A DNA stretch of 19,743 nucleotides from Legionellales bacterium (GTDB taxonomy: Bacteria; Pseudomonadota; Gammaproteobacteria; PIVX01): NCBI GenBank assembly GCA_013215905.1, contig JABSQI010000008.1:1-19743 (forward strand). Direction: 5' to 3'. The notes below the pieces were generated by a model that saw only the letters and a program-made list of their open reading frames with translations, had not been told where the DNA came from and searched no databases. Shown in pieces: positions 10,767 to 18,013 of this stretch. A program made the position numbers and the translations under genes. Position 1 is the stretch's first letter, and every line of letters begins with the position of its first letter.

Positions 10767-13565
10767 ATGTTCCATAAAATAAAAGTATGTATATGTGTAT
10801 TCATATTATGTTTTGTAAATACTTTGGCATTAGCTCAGGAAATTAAAAGGTTTGCTCCAAGGATTGATTATACATTTAAGTTAGGAAATAAAAGGGACAT
10901 ATCAAGACTAGGTATATTAGCTCCAATACAAGAGACCAAATCAGGTCTATTATTTTCAAATATATTTGGCTTATATGATAGTAGAGAAGATTTTGAGATA
11001 AATTTAGGCTTAGGTTATCGGGAACTATTGGGAAACCAGATTTTAGGTATAGCGAGTTTCTTAGATAAAAGAAGGAGTAATACAGGTAATATTTTTACCC
11101 AAGGAACGTTTAGTTTAGAGTATCTTAGGCGTTATTTAGAATTTCGATTAAATGGTTATGTTCCGATAGGTAAGAAATCTAAAGAAGCATCAAGTGTAAG
11201 AACTTTTAGTCCAAGAAGTTATCTACAGGTTAGTCAATCAGGTTTTAATACAGAGAAGGCACTTTGGGGCTTAGATGTAGAGGTTGGTGGAAGTCTGCCA
11301 TTTTTAGAGAGTCTATCAGGTCATATAGCGTATTATCATTTTAATGATGAAGATATAAAAGCAATTCATGGGTTAAGATTTAGGAGTAGCTTAAAGTTAA
11401 GTGAATATGTATCACTTGAGGGAGAAATAGCCAGAGATAGATTAAGGGATATAAATTATTTAGTTGGAGCTAGAGTCCATATAGATATAGGGGGTAAAAC
11501 CAAACGATTAACTCCTCTTGAACATAAGATGACTCAAATGGTGATAAGGGATATAGATATAATAACCGATGAGGTAGAGAATAGTTTTGAGGCAGATAAT
11601 AGTAAAGAATTAAGTTATAAAGCAGATTGGGATCAGACAGGAAGATTTGTAGATGTATCCTCTGAAGAAGCCAAAGATATTAAGTTAGAGATAGATGAAA
11701 ATGGAAACATTAAGGATGTAGATTTTAAGGGAAGAAAGCCCAAGGGATATATATTAGAAGAGGCTTATAAAAGAGCTCAAAGACTAAGGTATAGCAGCCA
11801 TCCAAGAAGAGGAGCAACATCAATTAGCTACAGTGATATTGATTTGATATTAGACAATCTAGCTATAAGTAGAAGCAATGCTTTAAAGGTATTAGGTTTA
11901 AGAGAGGGAGCTAGTGCACGAGATATTAAGAGAGCATATAGAAGATTAACATTAATTCATCACCCAGATAGAGGCGGTGATGCAGACAATTTCAATTGCC
12001 TTCAGGATGCTTACAATATAGCGTTAGCACTAAATGAGAATGATTATAATAAATTAGTTAATATAGTAGGTAAGTCTAGTTATAAGAAGAATTACACCTT
12101 TGTTCCAGAAGGATTTAATCAAAACTTTGTAGAGCCTAAAAGTTCCCAAGAAGTATTCAAATCAACCAAAGCCATCACCTTAACCCCAGAGCCAATAAGT
12201 AGTAGCAGTATAAGTGGAACTGGGATGAGCCGTGTTTATGATAGGATAGAGTTTAAAGATAGTAAGACAGCTAGATTAGTTGGAGCAACTAAGTCGATAG
12301 CCATAGATCCCAATTATATTAAAGGAATTCCACAAAATTTAACTAAACCTCAATTAACTAGGTTTATAGCAAACAGTAGGGTTAATGTTAGTCCTCTATT
12401 AGACAAACATACTAACCAAGTCAATGGATATTCAATTGATGTAGTTGGTAGGCTTAGAGGAGGGTCTGATGAAAAAGAGAACTATGGCAACAGTGGCTTA
12501 GATCTTAAAAGATCTAAATCGTTAATAAGATCCTATGTACAAAAATCAATTGGTTTAAATACAAATTTTGATAAAATTGGTCTGACCCAATATATGCATA
12601 AGTATAAGATCCCTGGGATGTCTATAGCAGTGTTTCAGCATGGCTTTCCAATTGCGATCCAATCATTCGGAGAAGCAGTTATTAATGAAAAAGAACTTAT
12701 AAATAATTCTACAATATTTGAAGCAGCTTCTTTAAGTAAACCTGTAATTGCCTATGGGGTATTAAAATTAGTTGAGAAAAAATTATTAGATCTAGATACA
12801 CCAATTCATAAATACTTAGAAAAAAAGGATCATCTTGCTGATCCAAGATTTAATAAAATAACTACCAAAATGTTACTAAGCCATTCTTCTGGATTAACAA
12901 ATAAACCTGGTCAACAACAACCACCTAAAATACTGTTCGAGCCAGGAACTGATTTTAGTTATTCTGGAGATGGATTTGAGTACTTGGGAAAGATCATTGA
13001 AAGATTAAGTGGACAACCTTATGAAAATTATATGCAAAAAAATGTATTTTTACCATTAGGAATGAAAGATAGTAGCTATGTTCATCATCAAGATACTAAA
13101 AAAACTAACAGAACTTTGGGACATGATAAAGATAGTATTCATATGGAATCATTAATGAAGAAATTTAAATTCAAACATCCAGCATTTTCTTTACATACAA
13201 CAATTATTGATTTTGCTAATTTTACAAAAAATTTATTTAGTAATGATTATATGCTTAGTATGATGACTAGTGAGCAAATAAAAACAAAAAAACAAACTGT
13301 TTTTTATTCATCAGAATCTGAAGCTCCATTTTCTCAAAATATTTCTTGGGGGTTAGGTTGGGGTTTACAAAACACTTATAAAGGAGCTTCTTTTTGGCAA
13401 TGGGGGAAGAATCCTGGATATAGAAGCTATTTTTCAGGTTTTTTAGATGATAAAAGTGCTGTTGTTATATTTACTAATAGTGATAATGGCATGGAAATAA
13501 TACCTACTATTGCAGAACGAATCACCAGAATACATCATTCTTCTTTTGATTGGCTAAATGAGTAG
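10767..13565 (+). CDS. Inverse autotransporter with J domain and C-terminal serine hydrolase
   Basis: This is a 932-residue protein. ATG 10767 was chosen over the in-frame ATG 10737 because AGGGGGG (10755-10761) lies just before it and a clean signal peptide starts there (core CICVFILCFVNTLA, cleavage ALA-Q at residue 23). Residues about 25-245 form an intimin-type barrel (FEINLGLGYRELLGNQILG, then LEYLRRYLEFRLNGYVPIG, then LSEYVSLEGEIARDR). The hinge KMTQMVIRDIDII follows at about 254-266. Residues about 371-425 are a J domain with the Hsp70-activating HPD triad at 399-401 (YRRLTLIHHPDRGG). After a linker, residues about 605-925 are a class C beta-lactamase/PBP-like serine hydrolase: SLSK (655-658, S-x-x-K nucleophile motif), YSG (732-734, in place of YxN) and WGKNPG (879-884, in place of KTG/HxG). 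These families cleave beta-lactams, esters or D-amino acid peptides; the substrate is unknown. Type Ve topology would place J domain and hydrolase outside the cell. The combination is unfamiliar to me. Confidence 0.87.
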   Translation: MFHKIKVCICVFILCFVNTLALAQEIKRFAPRIDYTFKLGNKRDISRLGILAPIQETKSGLLFSNIFGLYDSREDFEINLGLGYRELLGNQILGIASFLDKRRSNTGNIFTQGTFSLEYLRRYLEFRLNGYVPIGKKSKEASSVRTFSPRSYLQVSQSGFNTEKALWGLDVEVGGSLPFLESLSGHIAYYHFNDEDIKAIHGLRFRSSLKLSEYVSLEGEIARDRLRDINYLVGARVHIDIGGKTKRLTPLEHKMTQMVIRDIDIITDEVENSFEADNSKELSYKADWDQTGRFVDVSSEEAKDIKLEIDENGNIKDVDFKGRKPKGYILEEAYKRAQRLRYSSHPRRGATSISYSDIDLILDNLAISRSNALKVLGLREGASARDIKRAYRRLTLIHHPDRGGDADNFNCLQDAYNIALALNENDYNKLVNIVGKSSYKKNYTFVPEGFNQNFVEPKSSQEVFKSTKAITLTPEPISSSSISGTGMSRVYDRIEFKDSKTARLVGATKSIAIDPNYIKGIPQNLTKPQLTRFIANSRVNVSPLLDKHTNQVNGYSIDVVGRLRGGSDEKENYGNSGLDLKRSKSLIRSYVQKSIGLNTNFDKIGLTQYMHKYKIPGMSIAVFQHGFPIAIQSFGEAVINEKELINNSTIFEAASLSKPVIAYGVLKLVEKKLLDLDTPIHKYLEKKDHLADPRFNKITTKMLLSHSSGLTNKPGQQQPPKILFEPGTDFSYSGDGFEYLGKIIERLSGQPYENYMQKNVFLPLGMKDSSYVHHQDTKKTNRTLGHDKDSIHMESLMKKFKFKHPAFSLHTTIIDFANFTKNLFSNDYMLSMMTSEQIKTKKQTVFYSSESEAPFSQNISWGLGWGLQNTYKGASFWQWGKNPGYRSYFSGFLDDKSAVVIFTNSDNGMEIIPTIAERITRIHHSSFDWLNE
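12498..12517. repeat. Perfect inverted repeat at the linker before the hydrolase domain
   Basis: TTAGATCTT (12498-12506) and AAGATCTAA (12509-12517) are exact reverse complements around AA. They lie inside the coding sequence, in the linker LDLKRSK that separates the J-domain half from the serine-hydrolase half. The repeat could be a chance codon pattern or a scar of domain joining. Confidence 0.5.
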
Positions 13566-13571
13566 TAACCG

Positions 13572-13636
13572 TTCAGAGGTCAACGAATAGATTTAAATTA
13601 AGTTGTTGTTGAAAATCAAGGAACTAGAATCTAAAG
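13572..13636 (-). mobile_element. Insertion-sequence remnant, copy 2 (pairs with 10059-10124)
   Basis: This is the second copy of the repeat, starting 7 bases after the stop codon of the hydrolase autotransporter. Its minus-strand reading ends FQQQLNLNLFVDL-stop. The two copies differ mostly in ways that keep the reading similar, which argues for a shared protein-coding ancestor. The rest of the element is missing. Confidence 0.5.
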
Positions 13637-13668
13637 AAGAAAAAAACAGTAAGTTTAGTTGCTTCTTT
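13633..13668. terminator. Possible bidirectional terminator between convergent genes
   Basis: AAAGAAG (13633-13639) can pair with CTTCTTT (13662-13668) across a 22-base loop. Runs of A precede and runs of T follow, so both strands gain a T-tract. It sits between the converging ends of the autotransporter and the FAD oxidoreductase. The long loop makes it weak. Confidence 0.35.
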
Positions 13669-13678
13669 TTATATAAAA

Positions 13679-14668
13679 TTACATCATAAATTCACGTATT
13701 TTTGAGCCAATTTTATAGCCACTAGTAAAAGCAGCTTCAACTCTGCCATGAATACACCAATCTCCACAAGCAGCAAATCTATTATCATAATCTATTAGTG
13801 GTTCTATAGATTCTTGCTTTGATATATTAGCATATTTCCATCTATGTAATGAAACACAATTTGCACGCTCTACATCATATTTTATTACAGAAGCTGTTTC
13901 ATTCAATAAATGACTAATTACTTTATTATCAGCATTATGCATATTATTATCTGCCCAGAGATTAGTGGAACATATAACCATACAAAAATTTTTTTCTCTT
14001 TGTGGTTTTGAACTATTAACAGATATCCAACTTATATCTGCTTTATGAATAAGCGCTGCATCCCATGATAAATTTATTTTATCTTCAAAACCCAGCATTA
14101 GAGTATAACAACCTTTCATTGTAATATTTTTGCAAAAATTAAAATATTTAAATATTGTGTTTCCTGTAATATCTCTTATTTGATTAGGCGGGATGGCAAA
14201 AATTACCCAATTAAAGCGCCCCAATATTTTATTTGTACAATCGTATAATTCCCACATATTATTATTTTTTTGTATTTTAGCAACCTTAGAATTAAGGCGT
14301 ATTATCATTCCATCAGCGATATATTTGGCTAAACCAGTCATTCCAGGAACCCCTACATAATGTGGGAAATTGCCATCCCAATTGCGCCTTCTAATAATTT
14401 TATCTCTTTCCATTTCAACAAACCTAGGATTCCATCTTACTACAATATTATTTTTAATTAGAGGATTAATAAATTCTCTAAATTGTGTTGTCTTAGCTAT
14501 AAAGAATTGTGCTCCATGATCAAAATGATAATTTTGTATTCTTCTTGTAGCCATACGGCCACCTACTCCTCTGGATTTTTCAAAAATTTCTACATTACAA
14601 TATTGATTTAGCTCTTTTGCTACAGTTAATCCTGCAATTCCAGAACCTATAATTGCGATTTTTTGCAT
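13679..14668 (-). CDS. Renalase-like NAD(P)/FAD-dependent oxidoreductase (COG3380 type)
   Basis: This 329-residue flavoprotein has an N-terminal Rossmann FAD-binding motif IAIIGSGIAGL (residues 4-14) and the second FAD contact EKSRGVGGRMATRR, typical of the amine-oxidase/renalase group. FDHGAQFF follows, and the C-terminal flavin motif AACGDWCIHGRVEAAF is present. The length fits the COG3380 group, whose members often lie beside photolyase genes and whose substrate is generally unknown; renalases oxidise isomeric forms of NAD(P)H. Its ATG is separated by one base from the TGA of the exporter gene upstream, so the two are probably translated from one message. No signal peptide is seen, so it should be cytosolic. 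Confidence 0.88.
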   Translation of the reverse strand: MQKIAIIGSGIAGLTVAKELNQYCNVEIFEKSRGVGGRMATRRIQNYHFDHGAQFFIAKTTQFREFINPLIKNNIVVRWNPRFVEMERDKIIRRRNWDGNFPHYVGVPGMTGLAKYIADGMIIRLNSKVAKIQKNNNMWELYDCTNKILGRFNWVIFAIPPNQIRDITGNTIFKYFNFCKNITMKGCYTLMLGFEDKINLSWDAALIHKADISWISVNSSKPQREKNFCMVICSTNLWADNNMHNADNKVISHLLNETASVIKYDVERANCVSLHRWKYANISKQESIEPLIDYDNRFAACGDWCIHGRVEAAFTSGYKIGSKIREFMM

Positions 14669-14669
14669 T

Positions 14670-15314
14670 TCAATTAACCAAAAATATATTTTTCACATTG
14701 AGGTAAAATAGTAAATATTTAGACCTGTATAGAACTAATAAAAATCCGATTATTTTCTGTATTACTATCTTAATATTTTTTTTAAATTTTACTGAAGATG
14801 AAATAGCAACTACTAAAAATAACCAAGATAACGTCATAGATGTTATTAGTAGACCCCAACAGGAAAATTCGTAGACAGTAATAGAATCTCTCATTATTAT
14901 GATGAGCATGTTTGAAACAAACAATAATACTGATAGATTAGTTACAGAAGTCAAAAAACCTTCAACAAAGCTTCTTTTTTTTGTATCATTATATATTTTA
15001 TTTTCATGAATGCTAATCGTATTGTTTTGCGATTTTATAGTTGTATAGCCTAAGTAGATAAGATATATAGAGATTAAAATTTTAAATGTGCCAAATGATA
15101 TTATTTCTGTAAGGAGTATGGATGTTAATCCGAGAACTATTAACAATATATGTAGAATATCACCGATAGTTAAACCTATAGCAGTTGCAAATCCGTATCT
15201 CTTACCATTTGTAATACTATTTCTTAATAATAGCCCCATACTTGGTCCTGGTATTATTAATCCAAGTATATTAATAATACTTATTAATTTATTATAATCC
15301 ATTTCAAAAATCAT
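14670..15314 (-). CDS. LysE/RhtB-family amino-acid exporter
   Basis: This 214-residue inner-membrane protein has about six hydrophobic segments. The N-terminal signature is clear: IIPGPSMGLLLRNSITNGKR, then GFATAIGLTIGDILHILLIV, as in LysE/RhtB/YggA exporters that pump basic, neutral or derivative amino acids out of the cell. The C-terminal segment after IGFLLVLYRSK is more polar and longer than usual (it ends NVKNIFLVN), so the very end may be altered. The start could be ATG 15314 or ATG 15302; neither has a strong ribosome binding site. It is one base upstream of the FAD oxidoreductase gene, and its substrate cannot be told from sequence. Confidence 0.85.
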   Translation of the reverse strand: MIFEMDYNKLISIINILGLIIPGPSMGLLLRNSITNGKRYGFATAIGLTIGDILHILLIVLGLTSILLTEIISFGTFKILISIYLIYLGYTTIKSQNNTISIHENKIYNDTKKRSFVEGFLTSVTNLSVLLFVSNMLIIIMRDSITVYEFSCWGLLITSMTLSWLFLVVAISSSVKFKKNIKIVIQKIIGFLLVLYRSKYLLFYLNVKNIFLVN

Positions 15315-15380
15315 ATTTTTAAACAGCTTCTTATTTTATTATAAATATTAAAAAATATAAATTACAAACCACTAATATTA

Positions 15381-16898
15381 TTAAGAAATTTGTTGAAGAA
15401 ATTTTTTAGCAGAATCTATTATTTTTTTTATTTGTTCATCAGTTTTTTTATCAAGAACTTTATATATCATAGTAAGTCTATGATTATTAACTAGCTTGTC
15501 TCTATTGATTATTAGGAAATACCAATATAGATAGTTAAATGGACAAGCAGCTTCACCAACCTTTTCTTTAACATTATAATGACAATCCCTGCAATAATTT
15601 GACATTTTATTTATATATGCTCCACTAGCTGCATATGGCTTAGTTCCTAAAAACCCACCATCCGCAAACAATATCATCCCACTAACATTTGGCAACTCAA
15701 CCCATTCATAAGCATCAGCATATACAATATGATACCACTCGTTTACTTCATAAGGTGAAATCCCTGCTATTAAAGAAAAGTTACCTAGCACCATTAATCT
15801 CTGTATATGATGGGCATAAGCTTCATCATAGGTTTGTTCTACACATTGCTTAATACAGTTTAATTTTGTTTTTTTATTCCAAAAGAAATTTGGTAATTTC
15901 CTTGTAGAATTAAGATAATTTACTTTCCTATATTTAGGCATTTTATTCCAATATACCCCTCTAACATATTCCCTCCAACCAATTATTTGACGAATAAATC
16001 CTTCAACAGAGTTAATTGGCGCACCATTATCAAAAGATTTTAAAGCATAATTGATACATTCTGTTGGTGTTAGCAAATTATTATTCAGATAAAAGCTTAT
16101 TTGTGAGTGATACATCCATACCTCACCAGCAACCATAGCGTCTTGATATTTACCAAACTTAGATAATTTATATTTAATAAAATGCCTCAGTACTCTTAAA
16201 GCATCTTTTCTTGTGACTGCAAACATAAAATTATCCAAACTACCAAAATTATTAGGAAAATATTTTACCACTAGTTTTTGAACTTCATCTGTAATCTTAT
16301 CAATTGGAATTTTAATGGGTGAGATACCAGATAATCCCAGCTTAGGTTTGTTACGATTTTCAGCATCATAGTTCCATTTGCCTCCTAAAGGTTTGCCATT
16401 ATCCATTAAAATATTATGTTTTTTGCGCATATATCTATAAAAATATTCCATTAATACATTATTGCGCCCTTTGCTCCAAGATTTAAATTCATCTATAGAG
16501 CAAAGAAAATTATTATCCTCTCTAATCTCTACTGGAATATCCAACAGATTATTCCAATTATTTACCATGAGCAATTCATCATAATCACAGGGTTTAGTTA
16601 TTATAATTTTATTAAAACTATATAAATTAATTATCTTTTGTATCTCTTTTAACAGGCTTTGTGAATTATTTTTATCGTCTATTTTAATATATATAACTTC
16701 TTTATTCTTGTTCCTCAATAAATCAGCAAAGTGTCTCATAGAACTTAGCCATAAAACTAGTTTTTTCTTATGGTGTTTTACTCTGTTTAACTGCTCAACA
16801 CATTCACACAGGAAAATTATATCTCCATCTTTATAATCTATTAGACTGGAGATTTTTTCCGATAGGTGATAATGTAGAACTACTCTTAATACACTCAA
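15381..16898 (-). CDS. phrB: FeS-type prokaryotic (6-4) photolyase / cryptochrome
   Basis: This 505-residue protein belongs to the FeS-BCP group of the cryptochrome/photolyase family (Agrobacterium PhrB, Rhodobacter CryB), which uses light, FAD and a 4Fe-4S cluster to repair (6-4) UV lesions. The four cluster cysteines are present at 348, 436, 439 and 452, each two residues before the positions I recall for PhrB (350, 438, 441, 454). The His pair in YAHHIQRLMV (363-364) and the segment FADGGFLGTKPYAASGAYIN near the active site are intact. The N-terminal half is the Rossmann-like domain (LRVVLHYHLSEKISSL). The start is TTG 16898, supported by AGGA at 16906-16909 with 7-nt spacing and by family similarity from residue 3. 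The gene appears complete. It follows directly on the remnant of another photolyase gene. Confidence 0.92.
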   Translation of the reverse strand: MSVLRVVLHYHLSEKISSLIDYKDGDIIFLCECVEQLNRVKHHKKKLVLWLSSMRHFADLLRNKNKEVIYIKIDDKNNSQSLLKEIQKIINLYSFNKIIITKPCDYDELLMVNNWNNLLDIPVEIREDNNFLCSIDEFKSWSKGRNNVLMEYFYRYMRKKHNILMDNGKPLGGKWNYDAENRNKPKLGLSGISPIKIPIDKITDEVQKLVVKYFPNNFGSLDNFMFAVTRKDALRVLRHFIKYKLSKFGKYQDAMVAGEVWMYHSQISFYLNNNLLTPTECINYALKSFDNGAPINSVEGFIRQIIGWREYVRGVYWNKMPKYRKVNYLNSTRKLPNFFWNKKTKLNCIKQCVEQTYDEAYAHHIQRLMVLGNFSLIAGISPYEVNEWYHIVYADAYEWVELPNVSGMILFADGGFLGTKPYAASGAYINKMSNYCRDCHYNVKEKVGEAACPFNYLYWYFLIINRDKLVNNHRLTMIYKVLDKKTDEQIKKIIDSAKKFLQQIS

Positions 16899-17256
16899 TT
16901 ACTTATCCTAGATAAATTTATATGCATCTAAATCATATTGCCTTGACATTTCCAGGTCAACTATATTTACAGGATAATCTTTCCCTAATATTATATTGGT
17001 ACTTTATATTACTGTATCTGTAGCATCCCAAGGATTGAATAAATATTTCTCGCCAATATTTTTTAGCTCTGGAATCTACTTTAAAATATATTCTCCATTA
17101 TGGTCAAATTTCTGTCCTCGCATCATTGGATTAAATATTCTAAAATAAGGGGCAGCATCTTTATTAGTTTCCAAAGGATCCTATAATAAACTACCATTGA
17201 AATTTTCAACATTAATTTCTGCAGAAACCAAATATTCCTTAATTTTTTTATACATA
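16899..17256 (-). pseudogene. Class I DNA photolyase/cryptochrome C-terminal remnant
   Basis: In minus-strand sense, EYLVSAEINVENFNGSLL-stop is followed by [20 protein letters not shown], then GEYILK-stop-IPELKNIGEKY, LFNPWDATDTVI-stop, LGKDYPVNIVDLEMSRQYDL and DAYKFI-stop, all in one frame with four stops. This is the FAD-binding C-terminus of class I CPD photolyases (A-x-YFRIFNP-x-x-Q-x-x-KFD, then Y-I-x-x-W-x-P-E-L, then P, then Y-P-x-P-IVD). At least one stop (TAG after ILK) stands where Trp or Tyr is usual. The N-terminal two-thirds are gone: the SDR gene ends at 17275, just upstream. The final TAA touches the TTG start of the (6-4) photolyase. Confidence 0.85.
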
Positions 17257-17274
17257 ATAGAATATTAAGTATAT

Positions 17275-17985
17275 TCAGGGGATAATTTCTTTTTGATCCC
17301 AAGAAAAACACTTTCCGCTATCATTTTCATTAAGGCTCTGTATAACTTTAATTAATTTTTTAGCAGAAAAATCTGGGGTAAATAATTGGTGTTTTTTTAG
17401 ATTCCCTTGGTATGGTTTTGATAGGTTACTATCCACTGTCCCTGGATGTAATCCAACTATAATTGGATATTTATTAATTCTGGATATTTCTATAGCTAAA
17501 CATTTAATTATCATATTTAGCGCTGCCTTAGAACTTCGATATGAATACCAACCTCCTAATTTATTATCAGAAATACTACCTACACGTGCTGATAGAGCAG
17601 CGAATATTGAACGCTTATTTTTATTTAATCTTGGAACAAAGTGTTTTGCTAATATTGCTGGTAAAATTGTATTTGTTTGGAATAAATAATGGAATTTATT
17701 GCTAGATAAGTCTTTTAATGACTTCTCAGGCATCACTTCAGTAGAGTGCAAAAACCCTGTAGATACAATAACCAAATCTAATTCTTTATTAGAAAAAATA
17801 TTGGCTGATTTTTCTATAGAATCCTCATCATCATAATCTATTGGATATGTGTATACATTACTTAGAAGTGTTTTTTGAAACTTACTAGAAAAAGAATGTA
17901 TAATTGCATTCTTATATAATTTAGTTAGATTATTTGTTAAAGCAGAGCCTATTGCTCCACTCCCTCCAATTACTACTATATTCAT
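17275..17985 (-). CDS. Short-chain dehydrogenase/reductase (C-factor/CsgA-like)
   Basis: This 236-residue SDR has the NAD(P)-binding motif VVIGGSGAIGSAL (residues 4-16). NTxxP-like positions are seen at QTNTILPAIL, the catalytic Ser in FAALSARVGS, and the Tyr-x-x-x-Lys pair in WYSYRSSKAALN. The segment GLHPGTVDSNLSKPYQ is characteristic of C-factor/CsgA-like SDRs, whose substrates are mostly unknown. AAGG seven bases before ATG 17985 supports the start. It is 28 bases downstream of cydA and upstream of the photolyase genes. SDRs of this type often accompany photolyase and COG3380 genes, which fits a redox role in that cluster. Confidence 0.88.
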   Translation of the reverse strand: MNIVVIGGSGAIGSALTNNLTKLYKNAIIHSFSSKFQKTLLSNVYTYPIDYDDEDSIEKSANIFSNKELDLVIVSTGFLHSTEVMPEKSLKDLSSNKFHYLFQTNTILPAILAKHFVPRLNKNKRSIFAALSARVGSISDNKLGGWYSYRSSKAALNMIIKCLAIEISRINKYPIIVGLHPGTVDSNLSKPYQGNLKKHQLFTPDFSAKKLIKVIQSLNENDSGKCFSWDQKEIIP

Positions 17986-18013
17986 TAGAATACCTTAATA
18001 CAAATTAGGTTGT

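Noticed and set aside
16899..17256. Stop-codon recoding as the explanation for TAG codons in the photolyase remnant
   Set aside because: The frame also contains TAA and lacks the N-terminal two-thirds of the protein, while neighbouring genes end normally; decay explains it better.
17123..17311. Minus-strand 62-residue reading frame
   Set aside because: It is a shadow in another frame over the photolyase pseudogene and the end of the SDR gene; the meaningful photolyase sequence is in a different frame with stops.
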